Source: Leucocoprinus leucothites | Taxonomy: Eukaryota; Basidiomycota; Agaricomycetes; Agaricales; Agaricaceae | Direction of reading: 5' to 3' | Length of the DNA stretch: 64,000 bases | Assembly: GCA_013368445.1 (NCBI GenBank) | Contig: JAACJO010000020.1 | Span: 558,001-622,000, forward strand | Shown here: positions 11,424-21,243 of the stretch, piece after piece | Position numbering within the stretch: position 1 is the first letter of the stretch | Layout: each line of letters opens with the position of its first letter | Translations under genes and position numbers: made by a program | The notes under the pieces: model-generated | The model's input: only the letters and a program-made list of their open reading frames with translations | The model's database searches: none | Told to the model about the DNA's origin: nothing

Positions 11424-13907
11424 AAACGGCTATAATACACCTACCGAATCCGGTGATGACATTTCCGTCCTTTTACCCTTTCCCCCATTCAACACAAAGT
11501 ACGGCCAAGAAAAAGTCCTCCCCTCAGCTCAAGGAGAGAAATCAGGGACAAAAGTAGAGGGAGGTGGAAGTTCAAGGTAAAGATAAAGCAGCTGAGGCAG
11601 TCTCTCACACCCCAACCGCGCGCGGCGCACCCACTCCACAATGTGGAACGTAAGTATATTACTTATCAGCGGCGCGGCAAAGAATTTATCACCAAGGGTC
11701 GGACAAGATGGCGAAAGGGAGGGAAAGGTGATATATTTCACTCCATGGGCTTTTTATACTATTTATTTTAGCTCATCTTGACCCAAGGACCCTCGGCGAC
11801 GTTGACAAGATCATCAGCTTCTTGGGGGCTCGGCACTAACGAACTGGATCTCCTCTATACTTGGACGGTCATAAGAAGACACGGGGTTTACTTCATGGTG
11901 TATATTAGTGAGTACTCAAGGAGATTAACCCCTATTGAGCTAAGTTTACAATGCCGCGACCAGAGCTTCGAAGTCGCAGCCTGCTTGTCAGCGAATGAAG
12001 AGGACGAGGACTCGAAATCGAAAGCGCCACCCAGCAACGAGCTGATCACGGATTGATGTCTATCTTTGATGAATTGACTGAGATCGAGACTACGAGATGA
12101 TAATCCTAGCTACTTAGCAGAGCTGCCAAGGTGATATATCCGTTCCCAACAAGACGCAGGGTTATTTATATGTTCTGGAGCCCACGCTCTTAAAGGCTAA
12201 AATCAACGCTCTCTGACGTTTGATATCACTGCCGCTCATGAAACACTCACTACGGGGTCAATGATCCAAAACCTTGTAAAGGGGAGAATATTTTATGAGC
12301 GAAAGTAATTCTACTTCTCAAAGTTTATATATTTTACCTGAAATCTTAGAAACTCGCCATAGCCGCTTAATCCCTTGGGGATCTCAAAGAACCCAAGAAC
12401 TTAATCCTCATGTTTGAATACGGCTCTTCTGGATCGACACGTTGCTGAACTGTAGCAGTCTGAAGTACCCAATACTTACACGGTGGTGCTATACTCTACC
12501 CCCGCTTGCTTCATGTCAAATATCATATTCGGGCAACCATCCAGCCGATTCCGGAACTTCAATATCAGGCCTCCTTGGGATTCGAGGCTTATGATCAGAG
12601 CATCATATCTTCTCTGATCACAGAACCGCTGCTGAAGGGTTCCATTGTTCTCTTCTTTGACGCCTCGTGCTGGACCGAGCAGCCAAGTGACGTTGTTGAT
12701 GACTCGGGGCGGAATTCTTGGATAGTAAGCAGACCTCTGTCATCGGCTCATGATTGAACCCCTTCACTTACCGTTCTAAAGCCCTTGAGGTCATAAGTCG
12801 AATATTAGCATGATATCTATAGCGACTGCCGACAGCTCGGCAAGCCACATAGGCCTACCTGACCGCTGGTTTGGTACCTTCAGATTTATAATGTACAAAG
12901 GTCCATTCATAACATCCGCAGTGCCACAGTACGCTCAACCGTGTTGCGCATTACCTTGCCCTTCAGATCAGTTTCAATAATTCTATCAATCATGATTCTG
13001 TTACTCACTTTTCCCCTCTTAACTATTCGACCTTTGTCTTCCGCTTAACCCGAACAGCACCCAGAGTGACACAACGTACACCAAAGGAGCAGGTTCCAGC
13101 ATCATAAAGGGATAATACTCTAGCACTGTCTTGGCATACATCCTCGGCGAGCCATTCTTACTATCTTCGCGAAGAGAAAAGCCGTGTACGTAGGAGGTGA
13201 GGGATTAAACGCTGCATGGGATCGTGTTGGTCTGGACTGGCCCTCATCGACATCCATTATTCCTTGAGAAGAGGCTTCGGAGTCCCCCGTCTTTTATAGT
13301 TTAGGCACCCTGCTAGAGAGGAAACTAGTATTGAGCACATAGACCGCTGAAGGATAGGAGTTCTGCCGTGAGGAGTGAAAGACGCTACAAAATATAAGCC
13401 AGCACCAAACATATATTCTGGATAAGCGGTGTCTGAGCCAAGTGGCGTCCAGCTATGATGTCGGATAATAGCTGCGTGCTCTCTTTGCAAATGACTCTGA
13501 GAGAACGATGTGCACAGTGGGCGGTGAATAATTGTATGATGCCGGTCAGGACACGTCATGGTGGGAGTGATCAACAACTGCCTTGGACTGGACCGTGAAC
13601 GTCTACACGCTGGACCAAACAAACCCAGGCCCAGAAAGACTTGGAAGGCATGGCGGTTTTTATAGCTATCGGTGAGCGCACAGTGCCTCCAGCAAGCAGC
13701 TCATGTGGTTTGGTAATTGACCAGGAACGCCGCCAAGGCCGAGTTTCAGAGTGCAGATAAGTACTTGGTTCTGCGACGAGTCCGGGCTGGATTCTGAGAT
13801 TGACGTTCAAGTACAATCTGGATGGCATAGATGACTGTAGGAGCTTTCCTTTCTACGGGTGATGGGCTGTTACGCCTACGGACCACCGTTTCAGTCAGCA
13901 CCTTAGC
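11424..13907. other. Gene-poor stretch with possible minus-strand exons
   Basis: No gene could be assembled. On the minus strand, an ATG at 13257 lies ~35 nt below a TATA-like TATAAAAG and opens a reading frame (MDVDEGQSRPTRSHAAFNPS) that meets a GTAAGA donor. A second possible exon at about 12723-12479 is open for ~80 codons and includes VINNVTWLLGPARG, ending at a GTAAGT donor. A second TATA-like ATATAAATA sits near 12163-12171. The opposite strand is also open over part of this (12506-12757), so the strand is not certain. No family was recognised. 11500-12060 also carries short ORFs without motifs. Confidence 0.3.
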
Positions 13908-14047
13908 TGAAGTTCAATGTAAGTGGCTCCCTCTAGAAGTTAAATCGCCACTCTAGACATTTGGATGAACACCAAGGAATGGAAGCACAGTGAACGTCCG
14001 GATGCTATGTGTATTTGAAAGCGAAAAGCGGAAGAGATGAACATCAA
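13908..14047 (+). repeat. Dispersed repeat, copy 1 (pair with 18107-18245)
   Basis: This segment starts at GAAGTTCAATGT and contains the block GATGAACACCAAGGAATGGA and then AAGCACAGTGAA. The same order of blocks recurs in the same orientation at 18107-18245 with scattered substitutions and small indels. No coding capacity is evident; it is a probable remnant of a dispersed element. Confidence 0.7.
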
Positions 14048-14251
14048 TGCTATCGTGACTGGTCAGACGTCCGATCTGGAGCGGGATGACCGGGATTTGG
14101 TCAACTACGTTTAACTGCTATCAAGTACGTTTTACTTCCCAATGAACCCAGCTGCTGCTGAGTACTCTTACTTCCTTATAAGACTACAGGCTGTTGTCCC
14201 TTCGCCACGTTCCTACGGCCTCCGCTTCCGAGCTGGTATCCTCAGTGTACA

Positions 14252-16141
14252 ATGACCCCCGAACATAAGAATGATGGCATAGTCGCTGAATTGCGTACTG
14301 TTGTTATCCCAAACGTTACCGTCAAGGAGCTCTTGGGTGTGATACCGTAAGCATTCGCCTAGGCCGCTTATGTGTTTCTCTCAACTTTTTGTTACAGCTC
14401 CCACTGCTTCGAGCGCTCCACTACCAAGTCATTCCTCTATCTGTGAGCAGCCATGATTTCCGTATCATGATCGGTCTTTATTTTATCTGAAAACAGTATC
14501 TGGAATATCTTCATCATTAGCTGCATTTATAAAACAACGATCCTTCTCGATTCTGAGGTCGTTTATCCTGTTGCTTCTGACCTAAACTATCCCTACACAT
14601 ACAGATTTATTCAATTTGCACTATGGTCAATCTATGGGTTCTGGGCGGGACTATTTATGACTGGACTCTGGATCATTGCCCATGAATGTGGACATTATGC
14701 GTTCTCCCAATCCAAGGTCATCAGCGATAGTGTTGGCTGGATTCTCCACTCTGCGTGAGTATAATCACAACTTAATCTGTGCAGTTATCTGATTCGCATG
14801 GCCAAATTATCATGCATCTCGGCGTACCATATTTCTCCTGGCGTATCACTCACGCCCAACATCACGCTTCAACCGGGCATATGACGAAAGAACAAGCTCA
14901 TGTACCCATCACTCGTTCAGAGTGGGGTCTCCTTTCGACCATTCAAAAGGAGATATCCTTGGTTCATATGTGGCAAAAGAAACAATGAGCGATCTTTGGG
15001 AAGCCATGGGTGATTCTCCCATTAGCACCCTACTTCGCGGTACCGGCGTCCTGGTGCACTACATTCCCTGGGTAGTTTTTTTACGCGTGTTATGCTGATA
15101 CACCTGTACATTAGTTGTTTGCGTGGCCCTTGTACCTCATACTGAACCTCGGCGGTCAAAGCCGCTATCCAAAATGGACTAATCGTACGTTAATCTATAT
15201 TAGTGTGAACGTCGAACCATCAATAACAGTCTGAATCGTACTTGTTACAGACTTCAACCCAAGTGCTGCCATATTTAAACCTCACCAGTTTTGGCAGATA
15301 ATCTGGTCCAACGTTGGCATAGCACTTTGGGCCGCTGGTTTGATTATTTGGGCATCGAAATGTGGCGCCTGGGAGGTTCTCTCAGTATATGGCGTGCCTT
15401 ACCTTTGGTGAGTATATCTTTATCATTCCAATTATCATGCACTGTCATGACTAACGTCTCAGCTGAAGGACGAATCATTGGATTGTCTTGCTAACCTATC
15501 TTCAACACACCGATCCTCTACTTCCTCATTGTCGCGGTCCTGAGTTCACCTTTACTCGCGGAGCTCTTGCTACATTTGACCGTAGCTTCTTGGGTGATTG
15601 CGGCAAGATTATGGCTTGGATTGGAGCTCATGCAACCCACGGAATTTGTGAAAACCATGCCCTGCACCACGTCTCGAGCAAGATTCCTCATTACAACGCG
15701 TTCGTTCCTACATCTATCTTACGGCACAAAGATAAACCTGAGCCTCGTCCCTTTGTAATAGCTGGGAGGCTAGCGCAGCTTTGAAAAAATTTCTCCGGAG
15801 CCATGGCATTCGTTCGGATGGGCCTCCTGTTGACTGGGCGGAAGGTCTCCGTGTTCTCATGCAATGCAAGGTATTTCATATTTGTTGATACACCATTGAC
15901 TCTGTTCACACCATCAAAATAGTTTGTCGAAGACGTCGGTGGCATTGTCTTCTTCAAAAACTCTCAATGCCTTGCCCATGCTAAGCCCGTCTTTGATAAC
16001 ATTGGAATGAACGGAAATGTCGCTGAATTCCCGGAAGAAGGTGGGCCATACGCGTTTCATTTTGGAAAACACTTTTTGGGGACATTGGTATTCGTAAGCT
16101 TTGGTGTGTATGGTATAATGCTTAGTGTTCTTGCCATGTAG
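14252..16141 (+). CDS. Delta-12-type fatty acid desaturase with an apparent 1-nt lesion
   Basis: ER membrane di-iron desaturase of the oleate (delta-12) type. ATG at 14252. All three His boxes are readable: HECGH (about 14690), HAQHHASTGH (about 14856) and HALHH (about 15660), followed by the family pattern SSKIPHYNAWEASAALKKFL across an intron at 15698-15767. Hydrophobic segments lie around the boxes, and at least six introns are needed. Near 14930-14935 the frame must slip by one base: before it the protein reads TRSEWG, after it DILGSYVAKETMSDLWEA, which is the expected family continuation. Within the unshifted frame a stop follows at 14986. At about 14755-14820 the conserved splice acceptor is also not obvious. 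The tail (FVEDVGGIVFFKN) ends at the stop at 16141. It could be a young pseudogene or a sequence error. Confidence 0.8.
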
Positions 16142-16405
16142 AGGGGTGGATGGTTAGCTCAAAACTCAAGCATTCATTTGTAAGACTTAATAGCAATGTC
16201 TAATTTACATCTTGCGATTCATTCTAGACAATTTGTGCAATCAGCCTCACGAAAGGAGTCGCCGGTCTAATTAATGGACCTGGTTTTGATTTTCCAGTTT
16301 AACTAACTTTTTTACCCTCAGAGACTTGATCTAGCTATCAATAAACTAGTGAATAATAATTTGACCACAACAATACACTTAGTTCCCTGTATGCGGTGGA
16401 AGGAA

Positions 16406-17023
16406 TTATGAATCATCCTCCCTAGTTGATTGGAAGAAATTCGTGGAATTGTGCTGGAACCTTGTAGTATGAACGGCGCTCTCCAGATGATAGACACTTG
16501 GATGGCTTGTGACCACCATCCAAATGGAGCTGATCACAGAACGGCAGTTAAGGATCTTAGTCGCAGGCCCTATAGATTCTGATTGGATCCAAGGTGGAGG
16601 CTCGTCAGAAATGTATTGAAGAATATCGGACCAGGCTTTGGTGTTGTCACAATGGCTCGCAGAGCGGACTATCATGCAAAGTGAAAATGCTTTCCCTTCA
16701 AATTCATCAAGCCGGACCAAGCACAACTTGCCGCCAACCAAGAAGGTAAAAGTATCGTTGGTGCAGCTAACAACGCAAGGTGTAGAGACACCGTCAGCCA
16801 TTAATTTGCGTTGAAAATAAGTCAACAAGTGATTTCTAATTGATACAGCAAGCCAGTTGGCAAGCACATGACGCATGTTGAACAGTTCGGGGTAGTATGC
16901 AGGGTAATACAGGGGATCGTAGAATTCGGGGTAATCAGCGATATCATGAAGTTCACTAAATGACGGGCATGAGCGTTCATCAAGGCAGCGGGGTCTCTGG
17001 CAAGGGTGTTTTAGCATAAACAT
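16406..17023 (-). CDS. Hypothetical protein
   Basis: An uninterrupted minus-strand ORF of about 205 codons, taking the ATG at 17023 (MFMLKHPCQRPR). I do not recognise the family. The product is soluble-looking, with many Cys, Tyr and His residues and a Tyr/Pro/Glu-rich stretch (YDPLYYPAYYPELF) near the N-terminus. The middle part (CTNDTFTFLVGGKLCLVRLD) resembles a beta-strand-rich fold. An intron and an upstream exon are possible, because the frame stays open above the ATG and a CAG acceptor directly precedes it. It lies tail-to-tail with the desaturase. It could be a gene fragment; length and composition are the only support. Confidence 0.4.
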   Translation of the reverse strand: MFMLKHPCQRPRCLDERSCPSFSELHDIADYPEFYDPLYYPAYYPELFNMRHVLANWLAVSIRNHLLTYFQRKLMADGVSTPCVVSCTNDTFTFLVGGKLCLVRLDEFEGKAFSLCMIVRSASHCDNTKAWSDILQYISDEPPPWIQSESIGPATKILNCRSVISSIWMVVTSHPSVYHLESAVHTTRFQHNSTNFFQSTREDDS

Positions 17024-17229
17024 CTGGCGTAATAGATGAGCCAACTCAAAAAAAATGAGTGAAAACAAAGGCCTTGCTCACCTGCTGTAATTTGATGAGT
17101 CGTCTGAGAGAGAAAATGCTCGCTGCACAATGTTTCTATTTCCTAAGCTTCAGGGCAGGTAGCATGGTATCAGGTGCTCGGCAGACCGGCTGGAACCTGC
17201 CTATTCGTTTCGAGCAGGGTAACATAGTA

Positions 17230-17345
17230 CCCAGACAACCACACACAGTGTATGGGGACAGGTATTGGCGGCAATAAGCAGCCAAATTCCTTGTTCATGA
17301 GGCCGAAGGAGAACGCGTACAGGTCGCCCACAAACCGCACAGCCG
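17230..17345 (-). repeat. Dispersed repeat copy (pair with 20586-20700)
   Basis: This segment and 20586-20700 share ACCCAGACA, CCACACACA, TTCCTTGTT and AGGAGAACG in the same order and spacing. Read on the minus strand both copies give a related peptide (here DLYAFSFGLMNKEFG), suggesting two decayed copies of a former coding exon. No intact gene is visible around either. Confidence 0.55.
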
Positions 17346-17486
17346 TCACGCTGGACACAGGTCAAGTGGGGGGCTAACCCCCAAAAGCGGTTTATACGTT
17401 AGCTTAAGATATGGAGGGGTCTGACCTAAAATAATGGGCGTTCAACACTTCAGCAACAACAAATAACTAAGTTGGCCAGTCTTCTC

Positions 17487-17690
17487 AAGGCAAGTAGTGA
17501 CACGATATCGTTTGAACCGGTCCGCTCTATGCAAGTAGAGGTACAATACCAAGACCGGTCTGCTCATGGCAAGTAGCGACACGATATAAATATGAGTATA
17601 ATATCATCGTGCCGTACCGTTGTGTTGTGTCATGTCGTGTCGTGTCGTCGTGTTGCATCGGTATGTGATCGTGATCGTGTTGCGTTGTGC
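17487..17690. repeat. Short degenerate tandem repeats and GT-rich tract
   Basis: GCAAGTAGTGACACGATAT and GCAAGTAGCGACACGATAT lie ~70 bp apart, with a partial third unit between them. A GTGTC/GTGTT-rich microsatellite-like tract follows at about 17620-17685. No gene is seen in the surrounding 17.35-18.1 kb. Confidence 0.6.
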
Positions 17691-18106
17691 CATCGGATGG
17701 GCTGGGCGTATTGAGTGGAGTAAGGGATATGAAAAGTAAGAAATATTAAAAATTTAGAGGTTTCGAGGGTAAGTCCCCCACTCTGCGCCATCACCACTCA
17801 CTATGAAGTCGTCAATCTGAGGACATAGCAGATTAGCTGTAGGTACGAGGAACACCATCCCCTCCCACCCCAGTCCATCCATTGCATATTCGCACTGAGC
17901 TGGCTGAGTATATCTCGCCCAAGAATTCCTAGTTGGAGCAAATACAAAGCATTAGTGAACATCTCGGCCGCCAACCATCATGTGGTTCTTCCGGCAAGGG
18001 ACAAGCAGCGACGAAAGGCAAGGCGGAAACTGAAGCGGGATTGCGGCCAGAAGTACATCATGCCTTGAAAAAAAAAAGAAGACACTTGAGGTGGAAGTTC
18101 CTAAGC

Positions 18107-18245
18107 GAAGTTCAATGTGAGCGCTCTCCCCCTAGAAGTCATTCTAGGGGATTTGGATGAACACCAAGGAATGGAAGCACAGTGAATGTCCAGATGTCAG
18201 GTGTATTTGAAAGCAGAAAGCGGAAAAGCGAAAGCAGATATGAGC
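18107..18245 (+). repeat. Dispersed repeat, copy 2 (pair with 13908-14047)
   Basis: Same order of blocks as copy 1, including GATGAACACCAAGGAATGGA and GTGTATTTGAAAGC. It lies just left of the duplicated GTPase cassette. Noncoding as far as can be seen. Confidence 0.7.
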
Positions 18246-18524
18246 GTCTATGATCGATGTGATAGATAGGACTGGCCAAGCGTGAATACATTGCCATATG
18301 AAGATTCAGCCATCAAAAGTTTGGCGCCCTGCAGAAGAGACTCTGACTGATATCCCGTGAATGCCTCAGTGATTGAACGATGAGAAGCGCCTCCTTCGTT
18401 CCTCCCAGCGAAATTCCAAAACAAAAGAAGCATTTCTGCTCCCGTCCCTGATAAGGACGTAAAATGCCACCGAAATATCTGAATGCGTTCACACACTTGC
18501 TCTTTGATGGATAGTAAGGTGCTA

Positions 18525-19180
18525 CTATGGGAGGTCCGTACCTCGGACACGTCCATACCTCGGACGAACATTTGTATCTCTCGTTCCGCTCACCCAATAT
18601 TCATAAAAATTGCTACAATAGCTGATTTAAATGCGTAGAGTAAGACGCACGCGTTTTTTAGGGTGTAATTTGAGCGGTTGTGGAGGATGGGCAACCAGGC
18701 CAATGTCACTCTTAATCACTCTTGCCGGAAGTCCCGTGTCGGAGTTTCAACCCCATCACCTAGTTCGGAAGATCGTGTCGTGGGAACCTATTGGGCCGTC
18801 GCGTTTAAGCCTTCTAACACTCCAGCTCTTTCCGGGCATAGTACAACGGGAGACTTCAAAATTTCATGCTGCAGCCCCCTACCTGTTCTCATCCTGGTTC
18901 TGTTCTGTTCTGCTACATTTCTTTTGTTACTGTACAATTCAGTCATCATGGATACCTGTTTCCTCATCCCTCTTGCCGGTACAGACCGCACAGTTCTGAC
19001 CAAACTCGACACCCAGATACGTAGTTGTTGGACATTTGAACTCGATAGCTACTTGCTCACACTGGAACAAAGATGACGTTATTATTGACTGAAGGAGTTT
19101 GAAACAACCTGATGTATGTGTGCTGTGACTGATGTGACTGTCCGAGGTATGGACGTGTCCGAGGTACGGACCTCCCATAG
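18525..19180. mobile_element. Nonautonomous DNA transposon/MITE, 41-bp perfect TIRs
   Basis: The first 41 bases (18525-18565, starting CTATGGGAGGTCCGTACCTC) are the exact reverse complement of the last 41 (19140-19180). Both ends are flanked by TA (18523-18524 and 19181-19182), a plausible target-site duplication. Each TIR holds an internal degenerate repeat (CGTACCTCGGAC then CATACCTCGGAC). The ~570-bp interior has no transposase motif; its short ORFs look incidental. TA duplication with TIRs recalls Tc1/mariner-type elements, but the superfamily is not proven. The equivalent place in the second GTPase cassette (near 44330) lacks it, so it inserted after the duplication. Confidence 0.85.
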
Positions 19181-19432
19181 TATAGCTCTGGAATGAAAAT
19201 ATGTTATAGAACACGTGAGCCGCCCAAATTAATCAAGCATGATCATACCGAGCTAACTCCACACCAAAAATCCGTTCCACATCCAGCAAGGGATCTCTGA
19301 TCTACGACCAGCCTTAGTAGGCAATGTGTATGTCAAGAATACAACTTGGGCTAAATTAGTATATATATGAGTATGGGTCATCAGGCATCATGTTTCGAGA
19401 GACACATTATCTAAGTAACAGGACGACAGGAA

Positions 19433-19438
19433 ATATAA
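19433..19438 (+). promoter_or_regulatory. TATA-like element upstream of GTPase A1
   Basis: ATATAA inside a 19-base stretch (CAGGAAATATAAGCTCCGG) that is also present upstream of the paralogous gene at 44.55 kb. It lies ~110 bases before each ATG. Retention in otherwise diverged DNA suggests a core promoter role. Confidence 0.45.
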
Positions 19439-19547
19439 GCTCCGGGGTCTGCCAGCAAACCATCCTTCAAATCCGCTCCAACTCCTCATTGGTAAATGTA
19501 AAGTTATCTCCTGGCAATTGCACCCTTCTAATTTCATCAGCATCACA

Positions 19548-20399
19548 ATGGTCACTCCCCCAGGCGGTTTGCCTCGACAATCTTCAGGTCAATCACCCCA
19601 AGCCTCTTCCACCAGCAAGAAGAGCACGTTGCAGTCCCCCAAGCCCTGTGCTCAACGCGATGAGAGTCACCAGGACAATGGCAAGGACGTAGTTATCGTT
19701 GGCCGTCAGGGTGTTGGAAAGAGTAGCCTTGTCAATTTGCTTCTCAACAAAGAAAATGCCAGTACTTCCAGCGATGCACGAAGTCACACCAAACATGACA
19801 CACCTTATGACCTGATGGTGTATCGAGAACGCGTAGTTTTATGGGATACAGTCGGATTGGTGCTACCGCCGATTCCAGATGTATTTCCACTCCTCCAGGT
19901 TCAAAATGGGCTAGCCAGCGTTATAGTATTCGTTGTGAGTAAGAACGCCCTACTTGTAGAGGAGGTTCAAAAATACTGGGAGCCCGTCCAAGAGGCAAGG
20001 CAGAAGTGGAAAAGAAGTTCCGGGAAGAAGGTACCCATTATCCTTGTTGTGACTGGCTTGGAGAATGAGAACCCTGACTCAAACGTCAACAATCTGGATG
20101 GATGGTGGACAACTACAAATGGTGATCTTTTCAAGGACAACGGGATAACACCCGATGAAGTTGCATGTGTCACTGCACTTAGGGGCAAATTCCAGCCACA
20201 GACGGGGAGGCATGTAAATGATCCCCTATATCGAGCATCACGGGAGAAAATACTCTGGCTTATCGCCAAGTGCATCAATGGTTTGGAGGAACAAGTCGGC
20301 ATCGGGCAGAAGCAGGAAACATTCAGTAGAAGCAGGAAGCATTGGGCAGAAGCAGGAAGCATTGGGCAGAAGCAGAGAGTCAGGCGTGAGCGTACATAA
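19548..20399 (+). CDS. P-loop GTPase, cassette gene A, copy 1
   Basis: Predicted small GTP-binding protein of ~283 aa, resembling fungal AIG1/TRAFAC-like GTPases. The ATG at 19548 aligns with the ATG of the paralogue at 44553; open frame above it has no ATG. G1 is GRQGVGKSS (residues ~52-60) and G3 is WDTVG (~99-103). In place of the usual N/TKxD, the sequence after a hydrophobic strand is VVTGLEN (~167-173). An N-terminal Ser/Gln/Pro-rich tail precedes the G domain. After KCINGLEEQ the C-terminus is extended by a peptide made of 20-bp repeats (GSIGQKQ-type units), absent from copy 2. No transmembrane helix or lipidation CaaX box is seen. Single exon. Role unknown; it is paired with a membrane ankyrin gene and GTPase B. 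Confidence 0.8.
   Translation: MVTPPGGLPRQSSGQSPQASSTSKKSTLQSPKPCAQRDESHQDNGKDVVIVGRQGVGKSSLVNLLLNKENASTSSDARSHTKHDTPYDLMVYRERVVLWDTVGLVLPPIPDVFPLLQVQNGLASVIVFVVSKNALLVEEVQKYWEPVQEARQKWKRSSGKKVPIILVVTGLENENPDSNVNNLDGWWTTTNGDLFKDNGITPDEVACVTALRGKFQPQTGRHVNDPLYRASREKILWLIAKCINGLEEQVGIGQKQETFSRSRKHWAEAGSIGQKQRVRRERT
20303..20378 (+). repeat. Minisatellite inside the GTPase A1 C-terminus
   Basis: About four head-to-tail degenerate units of ~20 bp (GGCAGAAGCAGGAAGCATT type) at the 3' end of the coding frame. They encode alternating GQKQ/AEAGS-like peptide. Copy 2 of the gene stops soon after the same point without them. Confidence 0.8.
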
Positions 20400-20585
20400 A
20401 TGCAGAGGTACATCTTCTCCAGTTCCCTAGTGAGCGCCCTGCAGCTGATACGCGCCTCAGTAGCTGTGCTAAACTTAGCTAGATACTTTATCGATTACCC
20501 TCACTGCCTGTCTGATCCAGAAACATCCTCGTGCCTATGTCTTATGACCATTCATTCCTGATAAGGGAATATAAATAAAATTGAA

Positions 20586-20700
20586 AACCCAGACAGCCAC
20601 ACACAAGGTGTGGAGAAAGGGAGCCAATGCCAACGAACAGTCAATTTCCTTGTTAGTTCGGCAAAAGGAGAACGTGAACAGGTCACCCCAAACCATCTGT
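20586..20700 (-). repeat. Dispersed repeat copy (pair with 17230-17345)
   Basis: Shares ordered blocks with 17230-17345 (ACCCAGACA, CCACACACA, TTCCTTGTT, AGGAGAACG). It lies downstream of GTPase A1. It is probably a decayed exon fragment on the minus strand. Confidence 0.55.
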
Positions 20701-21243
20701 CTTTGGCTCTCTATGTGCCAACTTGGGTTCCTGATGTATTGTTAGCATTGTTGATCAGAAGGACATCTTATCTCTGCATCACTATGTCAAACGGGATATC
20801 CGAAGACCCGACAATCTAGAAGAGGTGCTGTAGCCTGTTATATCAACACTTTTGTGTTATCACAGTTCGGAGGTGCCTATCCAGACATGAGGTTCATGAG
20901 ACAGAGCAGAAGCTGTCAGATGGTTGGCACTACTCGTTGTCGGATTCGTGAGTCAAGCATCACAAATGTGGGCTGGATGGGGTACATAACATAGGCGTTG
21001 TAGGCAACTGAAAGCTAGATTAAGTATGAATGGATATGCTCATGCAGAGCAACCATTTGTGAGGTAAGAAAACCCCTATGACTTGAAGGACATCATCAGG
21101 AATGAGACAGTGGGTTCAGGTATTTATCAACATGCGCAAGATATTTCTCTTTCTCCTTGCCTTCAAGTCTTCCTATCGCTTCTGCTTTGAGTTTAGACAC
21201 TGAATTGACGGTGAACGTCAGCTCAAGACCTCACGGAGTCACT

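Noticed and set aside
12506..12757. Plus-strand 83-codon ORF as a gene
   Set aside because: It overlaps an equally open minus-strand stretch that has better splice-like borders. No motif on either strand.
17620..17685. GTGTC-rich tract as a telomere-like or CRISPR-like array
   Set aside because: Units are irregular and short with no spacer pattern; it is a simple-sequence tract.
18631..19076. Two overlapping ORFs of 122 and 132 codons inside the TIR-flanked element
   Set aside because: No transposase signature such as DDE/DDD spacing or HTH. Both overlap in different frames, which points to chance.
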